A stretch of DNA of 64,000 nucleotides from Paenibacillus lentus (GTDB taxonomy: Bacteria; Bacillota; Bacilli; Paenibacillales; Paenibacillaceae), in assembly GCF_003931855.1 (NCBI RefSeq), contig NZ_CP034248.1:4712001-4776000 (forward strand), in the 5' to 3' direction. Below the pieces are notes generated by a model. The model was given only the letters and a program-made list of their open reading frames with translations. It did no database searches and had not been told where the DNA came from. This document shows positions 17,826-26,593 of the stretch, piece after piece (position 1 is the stretch's first letter; every line of letters starts with the position of its first letter). A program made the translations under genes and the position numbers.

Positions 17826-19412
17826 TTATTCATAAGTAATTTCGTTTAGATGAGCCAAGGACTCCGGATTTTTTTCCAACATTTCATGATATAATACCAG
17901 TGCCTGCTCAGTATGAACCCTGTTTATTACGCACAATTCATGCCGAAAAGACATATCAATACCATCACGATCGTAACACTGAATGTAACATAAACTACAC
18001 ATGTTAACAGCCCAACAATCATTACAATATTTCGTTGCTTCATTCATAAAATCAATAATGTAATGTTTATTAATTTTCTCATAGTCGATGCCTTCATTTA
18101 CTGTCCCGATAAAAGGTGATGGTCCTATCTTTTCGCAAATTGCAAGGTCGCCATCTACCGTTATATATAATCTCCGTCCCCCAGGTATACAACAACCATT
18201 CATCGCAAATGCTTGAGTAGGCTCGCCTAAAAGCATTCTATTGTGTATTCTAGCTAAAGCTTTATCATATGAATCTTTTGATATTAGTGAATTATTATCA
18301 CTCTCACCAGAGTTTAATTTTCCTCGACTCCAGTTTGTTAATGGATCGAACCCCTCCATTATTGACTCACATAATCGTCTGTCTTCCTCTGTACCAACTC
18401 CTAAGTAACTCAACTTTTTAGGAGGGGTATTAATATAGGAGGCAGAGATTCTTGCCCCAGCTGGTATATATCCCGAATTCCTAAAAAAATGTTGTATTTC
18501 ATCCAACGTTTCTACTCTTGCATCGGATAAGACGATGTTATAACTAATATTGGCCGCAGATTTAACACCCTCAGCTTCCACCAATCTCTTTATCCCCCGC
18601 ATAACCGATATAAAAGATCCTGTCCCAGTAGAGTAGACTCTATTTTTATCATGTATCCATTCCGGTCCATCTAAACTAACTAATGTAGAATGATGCTCCA
18701 AAGATGCCCAATATTTAGCTATTTCCTCAGTGATCAGCGTTGCATTTGTTGTCATATTATAAAACACTTTTTTATTATGAAGCTTTTTTTTGCTATACTC
18801 TATTGTTTCCCTCATGATATCAAATCGTAGTAAAGGTTCCCCGCCGTAAAAGGTAATATAAACTTCTTCTTTCGTTGACTCCGATAATATATCCACAGCT
18901 TTTTTACATGTATCCAAATCAATATCTCTATATCCAAATGAACGGAATCCAGCCTCCCCTTCATGATAAATGCAATATTTGCACCTTAAGTTACAACGTT
19001 CTGTCATCTCTAATGTAATATGTTCGGTTTGAACATTGGGAGAATCCTTATCGTAAAAAACTTCACCATCAAAGCTATACATCTTCTCAACTGGCGGCAT
19101 CTGTAATATATTCTCATTTTTCACAGCTTCCTGTATTTCTTTTAAGCTTTTTAACAATTCTTCAGAAGACATCACTAACTCAAACAAACATTCAAATTCA
19201 TCAGTATTCCATAAACATTCTAATACACGATAGGTGTTTTCATTGATCATAAATACTTTTCCAGTGCCGGAATCAAGAAAGTAATTACAATTTAAAGTTC
19301 TGAATGGTTTACCTAGTCTAGAAAATCTAAACCCGTTCTTCAAACTAACAAATAGCTCCTTAAACTTATGAATTTCATTGTGATTTTCTGTTACCTTAAC
19401 TAAGTTACTCAT
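17826..19412 (-). CDS. SPASM radical-SAM peptide maturase, copy 1
   Basis: 528 residues from ATG 19412, with AAGGAGGAA upstream; the TTG just before it is not needed. It closely resembles the following gene along its length. Counting from the TTG, the radical-SAM Cys are 141, 145 and 148 in CNLRCKYC, followed by YITFYGGEPLLRF. The SPASM Cys are in NGCCIPGG, AICEKIGPSPFIG and CNDCWAVNMCSLCYIQC. Both copies keep all cluster ligands, so both may be active. They could modify different residues of one peptide, form a heterodimer, or be redundant. Confidence 0.88.
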   Translation of the reverse strand: MSNLVKVTENHNEIHKFKELFVSLKNGFRFSRLGKPFRTLNCNYFLDSGTGKVFMINENTYRVLECLWNTDEFECLFELVMSSEELLKSLKEIQEAVKNENILQMPPVEKMYSFDGEVFYDKDSPNVQTEHITLEMTERCNLRCKYCIYHEGEAGFRSFGYRDIDLDTCKKAVDILSESTKEEVYITFYGGEPLLRFDIMRETIEYSKKKLHNKKVFYNMTTNATLITEEIAKYWASLEHHSTLVSLDGPEWIHDKNRVYSTGTGSFISVMRGIKRLVEAEGVKSAANISYNIVLSDARVETLDEIQHFFRNSGYIPAGARISASYINTPPKKLSYLGVGTEEDRRLCESIMEGFDPLTNWSRGKLNSGESDNNSLISKDSYDKALARIHNRMLLGEPTQAFAMNGCCIPGGRRLYITVDGDLAICEKIGPSPFIGTVNEGIDYEKINKHYIIDFMNEATKYCNDCWAVNMCSLCYIQCYDRDGIDMSFRHELCVINRVHTEQALVLYHEMLEKNPESLAHLNEITYE

Positions 19413-20544
19413 CAAAATTCCTCCTTTATATCATACATCCAAGCTATCCTCTGCACTCATCTATAGATTATCTAGTTATCACAAATTCTATAGTTTTGTA
19501 AATAAAGAAATTAAGATGTAAATAGCATTAATCATGTTTAATAATTAGGAGATAATATAATTTCTGACTAGTTAAGTGATAAAATTCACAATTGTTTACA
19601 TTTTATATAACATTGATACTTCTATTTACTACAGTAACCTATTTATGGGTAAAATGGTATCTTTTTTTCTATAATTATTTAATTTAAGATAGGACTGGCC
19701 GAACGGAAGTTCGAGGATAGACGCCAGCGATATGCATCTCAGAAAAAAAGAAAGAACACGAAGCATACGCACTTGGTTCAGTAGTCAGGAAACAACCGTG
19801 TGAGCACTGATTGTTATACTTTATAATTGATAAATAATCTGTTCCCCTTCGGAGCAACGTGGCTTTAATGCCGACAATGCTTAATGCACAGATGAAAAAG
19901 ATAGGCTGTGTATCAATATGTAACTGATTAAATCTGGAAGAGTTTTAAGCGTTTTGTTGAAATCCTTTTCCGTTCTTTTTGAGAATTTGAAGTGTTGCTA
20001 CGCAATGACACTGACAACCACCTTGCTTCTATCCAAATACTTGTGTTTGGAATCCAGTAGTAATTGCGCTTCTCCTAGCAAGCATCACAATCTCATCAGC
20101 ATAGCAGGTGACCATCACTCCTCACCTTTCCGTCTCCTGATCTCATTCAAATTTCTATTGGCTAATAGCGGGGACAACAACCTCCTCTGGGGTGAGCCTT
20201 CTTTCATTGGTCAGCAACTGCAACCATGCTCTTCTCGGACCGAAGTTACGGCTACCGCCCGCCAGCTACCATCTAATTTAGGATTTCCTTGCGTCGAACC
20301 AGGTTTTGTCTATTCCTCTCTGGATGCGTTGCAGAAGTCATCTCTGTTTTTCGCAACCATGGCGGCGTCATCTCCAAGGTCATCCGTCTTAACCTAGCGT
20401 CGTGGAACGAGAAGGACATGCAAGAGTGCACATCATTAAAAATTGAATAAAATAGGGTTGTTGGTATTAAGTAGTAATTTGAATAAAAGAGCAATTAAGA
20501 AACTACATTAAGGAGATAGCTAGAGAGTGACAGCCCCTTTCTGT
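19413..20544. other. 1.1-kb region with no intact gene; possible reverse-transcriptase trace
   Basis: Upstream AT-rich DNA (to about 19680) probably holds the promoter of the maturase operon. On the minus strand 20068-20115 reads VTCYADEIVMLARR, reminiscent of the YADD motif of group II intron reverse transcriptases, but it is surrounded by stops and frame changes. No other supported feature was found. Confidence 0.4.
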
Positions 20545-21519
20545 TTATTCAAGCTCCAATACTTCCTGGGGCACTTTAATTTGTTTGATTTTGTTATAGT
20601 TAGAAAACTTGCTCCTCGCCTCGCTTTCAATGGAGACCTTGCTGCCAGACACATTCCTATCCATATCCAAAGATAAACTGATTTCAACAGGATAATACGT
20701 ATCCTTGTGAACGGTGAACACGATGTTCGCTTTCCTGAAGCTTACCTCGGAGTTATTCTCCATTAACAGCTCTCCGCGATCATTCGTCTGATTCCGGTAA
20801 CTGTCGGCGAATTTCAGCAGCTGGTTGTTGTCTAATTTGGCCCGGATGACATAATGCTCTCCTTCTTCATGGACTTCCAGTGCTTCTAGGACGGATTGAT
20901 AAGGCTTCAGCTGCCGCTCAGGATTGCCCCCTTCCCTCATGGCTGGCATTGCTTTGCCGCTCAGTTCTTCATTCATCTTCATCCAGTTTCCAAAATTCAT
21001 ATAGATGGCATCTTCCGTCACATATTGCTCCAGATCCATATCCATTTCCGTATCCTTGTCCCCAGTCCCCATCTTAGCTTTAGACTTTGCGTACATCTGG
21101 AATGGCTCTTTGATGACCTCGCTACTTGCCACCGTATCAATGATTTGCTCCGTGGGAGTGTTCGAAATATTACTTATAATACGCTGATATGAATCCTCTT
21201 CGACCGAAAAGCTCTTCAGCTGTTTTCCTGCCACAATAATCCGATCAATGAGTTCTCCGGCGTCCGGCAACTCCGAATTTTCACTCGACTTTGTCGAAGT
21301 GTCTGTGCCTGTGTCGGTTTCCGCTTTAATTTTTCCCTCAAAACCGTTAGCTGCATCGTTAGCTACACCGTTGGTCGTTGTGTTTGCACTAGAGCCTACA
21401 GTTTTATTTGCAGCAAAATTCCCTTCAATGATAGAAGTCGGTTTCGCTGCACAACCCGCAAGCAAGCCAACCACCAATAGAGCTGTTAAGATAATCGCCC
21501 ATGCCGCTCTATTTATCAA
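20545..21519 (-). CDS. Lipoprotein, DUF6612-like
   Basis: 324 residues. The signal peptide ends in LLAGC (Cys23). A low-complexity Thr/Asn/Ala/Asp linker covers residues 30-85. A LolA-like outer domain follows, with YVTEDAIYMNFGNWMKM and DTYYPVEISLSLDMD. Proteins of this group are common surface lipoproteins of Bacillales with no assigned function. It is a single gene, not clearly part of an operon. Confidence 0.75.
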   Translation of the reverse strand: MINRAAWAIILTALLVVGLLAGCAAKPTSIIEGNFAANKTVGSSANTTTNGVANDAANGFEGKIKAETDTGTDTSTKSSENSELPDAGELIDRIIVAGKQLKSFSVEEDSYQRIISNISNTPTEQIIDTVASSEVIKEPFQMYAKSKAKMGTGDKDTEMDMDLEQYVTEDAIYMNFGNWMKMNEELSGKAMPAMREGGNPERQLKPYQSVLEALEVHEEGEHYVIRAKLDNNQLLKFADSYRNQTNDRGELLMENNSEVSFRKANIVFTVHKDTYYPVEISLSLDMDRNVSGSKVSIESEARSKFSNYNKIKQIKVPQEVLELE

Positions 21520-21737
21520 AGTACGTCTCCTCCTTTATCCATCGTTGAATTCGATCCTATATTAATTTACATATCTATAACAAAGTAACGAACCCCCTAA
21601 TAATTGTCAATAACAAAAAAGAACGTCATTTACCTCCGCCATGCTCATTATCGCCCCCCACATATAGAACATCTGTTAACGCAATCGCCTCATTTACTTT
21701 TACTATTAATATAAATTTCATTCCCTGAATCCTAACG

Positions 21738-21790
21738 CAAAAAAAGGCCAGCAAGCTTCTTCTCTAAGGAAGATAAAACCGCTGACCTTG
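21738..21790 (-). terminator. Terminator of the EamA transporter gene
   Basis: On the minus strand AAGGTCAGC pairs with GCTGGCCTT, followed by a T-run. It lies just after the transporter stop. Confidence 0.8.
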
Positions 21791-21838
21791 TTAACTTTAT
21801 TGCCATATTATATTCGGAACTTATGATGGTTGAACCAC

Positions 21839-22825
21839 TTAATTTTTTACAGGCTTAAGCGCCACTTCAGGCGTTTCCTGAGATTGCCGGGAAATAATGA
21901 ACAGTGTCATCCATATCAGCATAAACCCGAAAGCCTGTGCCAGTGTTATCATCTCCTGGAAGGCAATCCAGTTAATAAGCACGCCCACCATCGGGAAGCT
22001 CAGCTCTGCAAGAGTTGCTACGGATGCTTTGGTCGTAGTTAAACCTTTATAATAAACCAACAAGCTAAGCAAGCCTGGCAGTAGCGCTTGACCGAGCAAA
22101 TTCAAGGATACGGCAGCAAAAGCACCTGACTCGGTAGGAATATTCCAAGCCGCCCCTTCATTCCAGGTAATCGCGAATAACAGAGGCAGGGCCAGTAAAA
22201 AACGAAGCGAGGTTACTGTCTCATATTTCATCTGACCTACCATGAGACGCCCCATTACCGTAGAGCCGCCCCATAAAGCCGCAGCACCAAGCGATAACAA
22301 GCTGCCCACATGAACGATTTCGCTCCAATGCCCGATCGGCAGCGTAAAGCCGAAGGTGAGAAGATAAGTGCCTGCCAGAGCCAGAATAATCAGCCAAGAG
22401 AAGTGGCGCGGCAGCCGCTCCTTAAGAAGCATTCTTGCCAGTACAATAGCGAACAGCGGTTGGAGCTTCTGCAGCAACAGAACAGCATTTGGATTGCCGT
22501 TAACAAGTCCCATCGTGAACAGAATGGTAGCGACGGCCGATCCCCCCCACGAAATAAAGAGAAGGGCTCCAGCCTGCTTCCAGCCCAGGCCACGCAGCTC
22601 CTGCCGATTTTTCCACATAACTGGAATGGCGATAAACGCGATAATAATATGCTCCAGCAGCACGATTTGTGCGGATGTGAGTGACTTAAGCAGGATGATG
22701 CGAAATAGCGGGTCAGCCCCCCAAAGAGCAGCGCCCAGAACGACCAACCAGAATCCACTTTTAGAGCGGGTCGCTTGCAGCGGTTGCGAAGGTTTGATTT
22801 TGACTCCTACAGATACATTTTCCAT
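21839..22825 (-). CDS. EamA/DMT-family transporter, candidate riboflavin importer
   Basis: 328 residues with about ten hydrophobic helices in two EamA halves (WLVVLGAALWGADPLF, then LGAAALWGGSTVMGRLM). The frame continues upstream to 22894, but AAGGAGAAC just before ATG 22825 sets the start and the extra codons belong to the riboswitch platform. The gene lies about 130 bp after an FMN riboswitch on the same strand, so it should be shut off when FMN is plentiful. Some EamA proteins (RibN) import riboflavin; that function is inferred here from the riboswitch. Confidence 0.85.
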   Translation of the reverse strand: MENVSVGVKIKPSQPLQATRSKSGFWLVVLGAALWGADPLFRIILLKSLTSAQIVLLEHIIIAFIAIPVMWKNRQELRGLGWKQAGALLFISWGGSAVATILFTMGLVNGNPNAVLLLQKLQPLFAIVLARMLLKERLPRHFSWLIILALAGTYLLTFGFTLPIGHWSEIVHVGSLLSLGAAALWGGSTVMGRLMVGQMKYETVTSLRFLLALPLLFAITWNEGAAWNIPTESGAFAAVSLNLLGQALLPGLLSLLVYYKGLTTTKASVATLAELSFPMVGVLINWIAFQEMITLAQAFGFMLIWMTLFIISRQSQETPEVALKPVKN

Positions 22826-22866
22826 GATGTTCTCCTTACCTTGAATACGGAGTCTTATACGTAGAA

Positions 22867-22903
22867 TACCCCCGTCATCGACAACGTCGACCAATACGGG
22901 GGC
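22867..22903 (-). promoter_or_regulatory. Expression-platform hairpin of FMN riboswitch
   Basis: GCCCCCGTATTGGTCGAC opens a stem that closes with GACGGGGGT on the minus strand, between the aptamer and the transporter start codon. A true U-tail is short, so termination versus ribosome-site control is undecided. Confidence 0.55.
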
Positions 22904-22954
22904 TGATCAAATAAGCTTGCCTGGACACAACTCATCCACCAGCAGGCTTACCCT

Positions 22955-23103
22955 TGATCTTCTCCCATCCGGACTTTACCGTCGGCTCTGGATTTACACC
23001 AGATCAGTCGCAGTCTAGTTTCAGATTGCGAGTCGCGGGCTGAAGGCCGTTCAAGGAACGGACTATCACCGCCGGTCAGGAATTTCACCTTACCCCGAAG
23101 ATC
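22955..23103 (-). ncRNA. FMN riboswitch (RFN element)
   Basis: Read on the minus strand it shows the conserved RFN blocks. It begins with CTTCGGGGTAAGGTGAAATT, then CCTGACCGGCGGTGATAGTC and CCGTTC/GAACGG. Farther on are CTGGTGTAAATCCAGAGCC, GACGGTAAAGTCCGGATGGG and AGAAGATC. Order and spacing match the aptamer. It controls the downstream EamA transporter. Confidence 0.95.
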
Positions 23104-23386
23104 CATATTCAAATTTTGTATTTTATGAAGCAGTGTTGTTATTACTTTAAATTTAGATTACTACAAATTAATGATCATTCCTGTGAAGGAAGTCACATTT
23201 GAAACCATATTATGATTTGTTTCATGCAATTTCATTTCACTTTCATCATTATAGCATCTTTCACCGCTGATGTAATCCTCTTGTTTATTCCGCACTTACT
23301 TTCTATGCTCATATCCCAAGTAAGGTTATGAACGATGTAATAAACAAATTGCCACTGGGTTCTAATCCCAGAGGAGGTTTGCTAGA

Positions 23387-23437
23387 ATGAACTATATAAA
23401 TTCCCATGAAAAAAGAGGTGCCTTTTATCTTGCCTAA
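23387..23437 (+). CDS. Short leader ORF overlapping the ABC ATPase gene
   Basis: A 16-codon ORF (MNYINSHEKRGAFYLA) has a strong GAGGAGG at 23371-23377, 9 nt before ATG, stronger than any site before the following gene. It ends inside the beginning of the ABC gene, so its translation could deliver ribosomes to that gene. It is supported only by signals and spacing. Confidence 0.45.
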   Translation: MNYINSHEKRGAFYLA

Positions 23438-24182
23438 GCTCCTTGAGCTCGAACAATTGAAGAAGAGCCACAGCGATTCGCCCGAGGCTCTTCTATTTAA
23501 CAATGTAAGCGCGACATTATCTCGCCATGATCGGGTTGCGCTGCTTGGCACCTCCGGCCAAGGAAAAAGTACCTTGCTGCGGATTTTATCCCTGCTGGAC
23601 ATTGCCGACGAAGGAGATATCCGTCTAGAAGGCGTATCTTCAAAGCAATTCGAACCTATCGAGTGGCGCAAGAACGTCTGTTATGTAGCCCAACAAGCGG
23701 TCATGCTGCCTGGCAGCGTTGAGGATAATTTACGAACAGTTCATCAGCTTCATCAGACTCCTTATGACGATCAGCTTGTGAACAAGCTTCTAGCGCAAGT
23801 CGGCCTTGACGCCATCGATTTAAGCAAGAATGCGGCGGATTTATCCGGTGGAGAAAAACAGCGCGTAGCCTTGATCCGTTCCTTATTATTGCGCCCAAAG
23901 ATACTTTTGTTAGATGAAATTACAGCTTCACTGGATCAAAGCAATGCTAAGCGGGTTGAAGACATGCTCCAAGAATGGCATCGCCAAGAAGGCACTAGCA
24001 TGATTTGGGTAACACATCAGTTAGAGCAGGCAGGTAGAATCAGCGATTATGTCTGGTTTATGGGCAATAACACATTACTGGAGAAAACATCGACGGATCA
24101 ATTCTTTGAGCAGCCCGAATCAGAGCTTGCTCGCCGCTTCCTTCAACAACCGGTGGGTAGGAGGGAATTATGTCTCTCTTAG
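23406..24182 (+). CDS. ABC transporter ATPase, FetA/YbbL-like
   Basis: 258 residues. Walker A is GTSGQGKST, the signature DLSGGEKQR and Walker B ILLLDEITASLD. It pairs with a UPF0014/FetB membrane protein that starts 13 bp inside its 3' end, the arrangement of E. coli fetAB, which is linked to iron export. The start is uncertain: ATG 23406 has no good ribosome site, while TTG 23430 has AGAGGTG 9 nt upstream. Either would be coupled to the overlapping leader ORF. Confidence 0.82.
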   Translation: MKKEVPFILPKLLELEQLKKSHSDSPEALLFNNVSATLSRHDRVALLGTSGQGKSTLLRILSLLDIADEGDIRLEGVSSKQFEPIEWRKNVCYVAQQAVMLPGSVEDNLRTVHQLHQTPYDDQLVNKLLAQVGLDAIDLSKNAADLSGGEKQRVALIRSLLLRPKILLLDEITASLDQSNAKRVEDMLQEWHRQEGTSMIWVTHQLEQAGRISDYVWFMGNNTLLEKTSTDQFFEQPESELARRFLQQPVGRRELCLS

Positions 24183-24922
24183 CACTTAGCTTCACGATTA
24201 TATTCATTATGGTCACGATGCTGATCTCCGTATGGCAGAAGCTCGACCTTGAAAAAGATATCGCTATTGGCACGATCCGGGCTGCCGCGCAGCTGCTGCT
24301 GGTCGGTTACGTTCTTCAGTTTGTGTTTCACAGCAATCATCCGCTGTTTATAATAGCCATTGTCCTGTTCATGATTATTATCGCTTCAAGAAATGCAGCT
24401 AAACGGGGAAAAGGCCTGAAGGGAATCTGGTGGAGAGTGGCCGTAGCCATTACAACAACGGAATTATTAATGATGGGTCTGCTACTGGGACTGAACATTA
24501 TCGAGCCCACCCCCCAGTATATTATCCCGATTAGCGGGATGACGATTGGCAACGCGATGGTCGTGGCCGGCTTGTTCCTGAACCAATTCAAGCGCGACGT
24601 CCATGCTTCACGTGGGGAGATCGAGACCTTGCTGTCCCTCGGAGCAACCGCCCGCCGATCGGTTCAGGATGTCATGAAGCGCTCCGTGAAATCAAGCATG
24701 ATCCCGACGATTGACGGAATGAAGACCGTTGGACTCGTTCAGCTTCCGGGCATGATGACCGGCATGATTATCGCCGGAGCCAATCCGGTTGAAGCGGTGC
24801 GGTATCAAATCCTAATTGTGTTTGCCTTCACCAGTTCCGCCGCCATTACTAGTATTCTGCTTAGTACGCTTAGCTACCGTCAGTGGTTTACCAGGGATTT
24901 GCGCCTGCAGCAAATTGATTAA
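24170..24922 (+). CDS. ABC transporter permease, FetB/YbbM (UPF0014) family
   Basis: 250 residues with about seven membrane helices. GMTIGNAMVVAGLFLNQF, ETLLSLGATARRSV and VQLPGMMTGMIIAGANPVEA are typical of the UPF0014 family. AGGAGGG precedes ATG 24170, inside the 3' end of the ATPase gene. Together the two proteins probably form a metal, likely iron, exporter; the substrate is inferred from E. coli FetAB. Confidence 0.85.
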   Translation: MSLLALSFTIIFIMVTMLISVWQKLDLEKDIAIGTIRAAAQLLLVGYVLQFVFHSNHPLFIIAIVLFMIIIASRNAAKRGKGLKGIWWRVAVAITTTELLMMGLLLGLNIIEPTPQYIIPISGMTIGNAMVVAGLFLNQFKRDVHASRGEIETLLSLGATARRSVQDVMKRSVKSSMIPTIDGMKTVGLVQLPGMMTGMIIAGANPVEAVRYQILIVFAFTSSAAITSILLSTLSYRQWFTRDLRLQQID

Positions 24923-24937
24923 CAGTAGAAGCACATA

Positions 24938-24980
24938 AGAATCCGGGCTCCTCCTATTTGGAGAAGACCCGGATTCTGTT
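24938..24980. terminator. Bidirectional terminator between fetB-like and metQ-like genes
   Basis: AGAATCCGGG pairs with CCCGGATTCT around a second inner stem (CTCC/GGAG). It lies between convergent genes. Confidence 0.8.
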
Positions 24981-24991
24981 TATAACTATAA

Positions 24992-25852
24992 TTATTCAAA
25001 AGCCGGTATGGCGATTTCATCATAATTATCTTGCAGGAACTGCTTCACCTCAGGACCGGTCATTACCTTAGCTAGCTTCTGCACCGCTTCGGCATCCTTG
25101 TTATCTTCACGCGCTACCAACGTAATCGCAAAGTCGGCTTCCGCCGTCTCGGTCAACAGCGCATCCTTCTTCGGCGTTAGACCAAGCGGGCTTGCATAGG
25201 CCGGCGTCATCAGTACCAGATCTGCATCGTCCAGCATCCGTGCTAGCATGAGCAGGTCTACTTCCTCGAATTTGTAGTTTTTTTCGTTTTCGATAATATC
25301 GGCCTGTGTCGCATGAATACCTGCGCCTTCCTTCAGCTTGATAATTCCGGCCTTATCCAGCATATCCAGCGAACGCCCGATGTTCGATGGGTCGTTCGCA
25401 ATGGCGATCACCGCGCCATCCGGCAGCTCCTCCATTGCCTTGTAGCGCTTAGAGTAGGCACCGTATACGGCATGGTAGATCGGCTGAACGGCTACCAGAT
25501 TGGCGTTTTTATTCTCATTGTACTGCTCCATATAAGGGACGTGCTGAAAGAAGTTCACATCCACTTCCTTATTCGCCAGTGCATCGTTTGGCTGAATGTT
25601 ATCGGACAATACAACAAGCTCCAAATTAACGCCTTCCTCTTTCAGCAGCGGCTGAACAAGCTCTAGAATCTCAGTCATCGGCGGAATTAAAGTAGCTATT
25701 TTCAACGTGACCGCTTCCTGCTCCTGAGACTCCGTTTGAGCCTCTGGCTGATTTTGCGGGGACTCATTGTTAACCGTGCTGTTCGCGGCCTGATTGCCGC
25801 AGCCAGTTACGAAGAGCAAAAGCAGTGAGAACGTAAGTATCCATTTTTTCAT
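24992..25852 (-). CDS. metQ: Methionine ABC transporter binding lipoprotein
   Basis: 286 residues of the NlpA/MetQ family. The signal peptide ends in FVTGC (Cys18). Family phrases are NEKEVDVNFFQH-like (NKEVDVNFFQHVPYMEQYN), IAIANDPSNIGRSL and DLVLMTPAYASPLGL. It binds D- or L-methionine outside the membrane and passes it to MetI/MetN encoded just upstream in the same operon. The assignment to methionine rests on family and operon form. Confidence 0.88.
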   Translation of the reverse strand: MKKWILTFSLLLLFVTGCGNQAANSTVNNESPQNQPEAQTESQEQEAVTLKIATLIPPMTEILELVQPLLKEEGVNLELVVLSDNIQPNDALANKEVDVNFFQHVPYMEQYNENKNANLVAVQPIYHAVYGAYSKRYKAMEELPDGAVIAIANDPSNIGRSLDMLDKAGIIKLKEGAGIHATQADIIENEKNYKFEEVDLLMLARMLDDADLVLMTPAYASPLGLTPKKDALLTETAEADFAITLVAREDNKDAEAVQKLAKVMTGPEVKQFLQDNYDEIAIPAFE

Positions 25853-25906
25853 CGTATGTTTCCCTCCAGATATATCTTTAAGTATTGTAAATCTCGGTAA
25901 ACCCTG

Positions 25907-26593
25907 TTACGAACGCTTATCAAGCCATCTTGAAATCGTCGTGCCTGCAAACTGTATACCCTGTACCAGCACAATCATCAGAACGATGACACCAGTCATC
26001 AATTCCGTCTCAAACCGCTGATAACCGTAGCGAATAGCAAAATCGCCAATCCCTCCTCCTCCAACAATCCCTACGACCGTAGAATAGGATATAAAACTAA
26101 TCGTTGACGTTGTTAACCCTAGCACCAAACCTGAGCGAGCCTCCACGTACAGAAACTTCACAATCATCTCCAGCTTGGACGCCCCCATTGAGCGTGCAGC
26201 CTCCATCACCCCGCGGGGGACATCCAGCAGCGCCTGCTCCACCTGCCTGGCATAAAGCGCAATAGCCACGATCGATAAAGGAATGGAAGCGGCCAGTGTG
26301 CCAATCGCCGTACCGACGATCATTCGGGTCAGCGGAATCATAAACACAACCAACAGAAGAAACGGGAAAGAACGAATGATATTTACGAGGCCATCCAGCA
26401 CCCAGGATAATGAGCGATTTTCATACAATTGACCTTTACGGCATAGAAAGAGCAGCGTTCCTACCGGTAGTCCACAGAGGATGGCAGCTGCCACCGATAT
26501 CCCCACCATGAGGAAGGTCTGGCCAATCGCCTTTCGGATCTCAGCTTCATGCTGCAACATGCTGTCCAAAATGACAGAAACATCAAACATCAT
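25907..26593 (-). CDS. metI: Methionine ABC transporter permease
   Basis: 228 residues with five membrane helices. The MetI loop motif is EAARSMGASKLEMI, and GGGGIGDFAIRYGYQRF near the end is diagnostic of the family. GGAGGGG precedes ATG. It overlaps the end of metN by 11 bp, indicating translational coupling. Confidence 0.9.
   Translation of the reverse strand: MMFDVSVILDSMLQHEAEIRKAIGQTFLMVGISVAAAILCGLPVGTLLFLCRKGQLYENRSLSWVLDGLVNIIRSFPFLLLVVFMIPLTRMIVGTAIGTLAASIPLSIVAIALYARQVEQALLDVPRGVMEAARSMGASKLEMIVKFLYVEARSGLVLGLTTSTISFISYSTVVGIVGGGGIGDFAIRYGYQRFETELMTGVIVLMIVLVQGIQFAGTTISRWLDKRS

Noticed and set aside
20200..20280. Minus-strand CCGTAACTTCGG-like phrase resembling 23S rRNA
   Set aside because: Only a dozen bases match and the flanks do not fold or align as rRNA.
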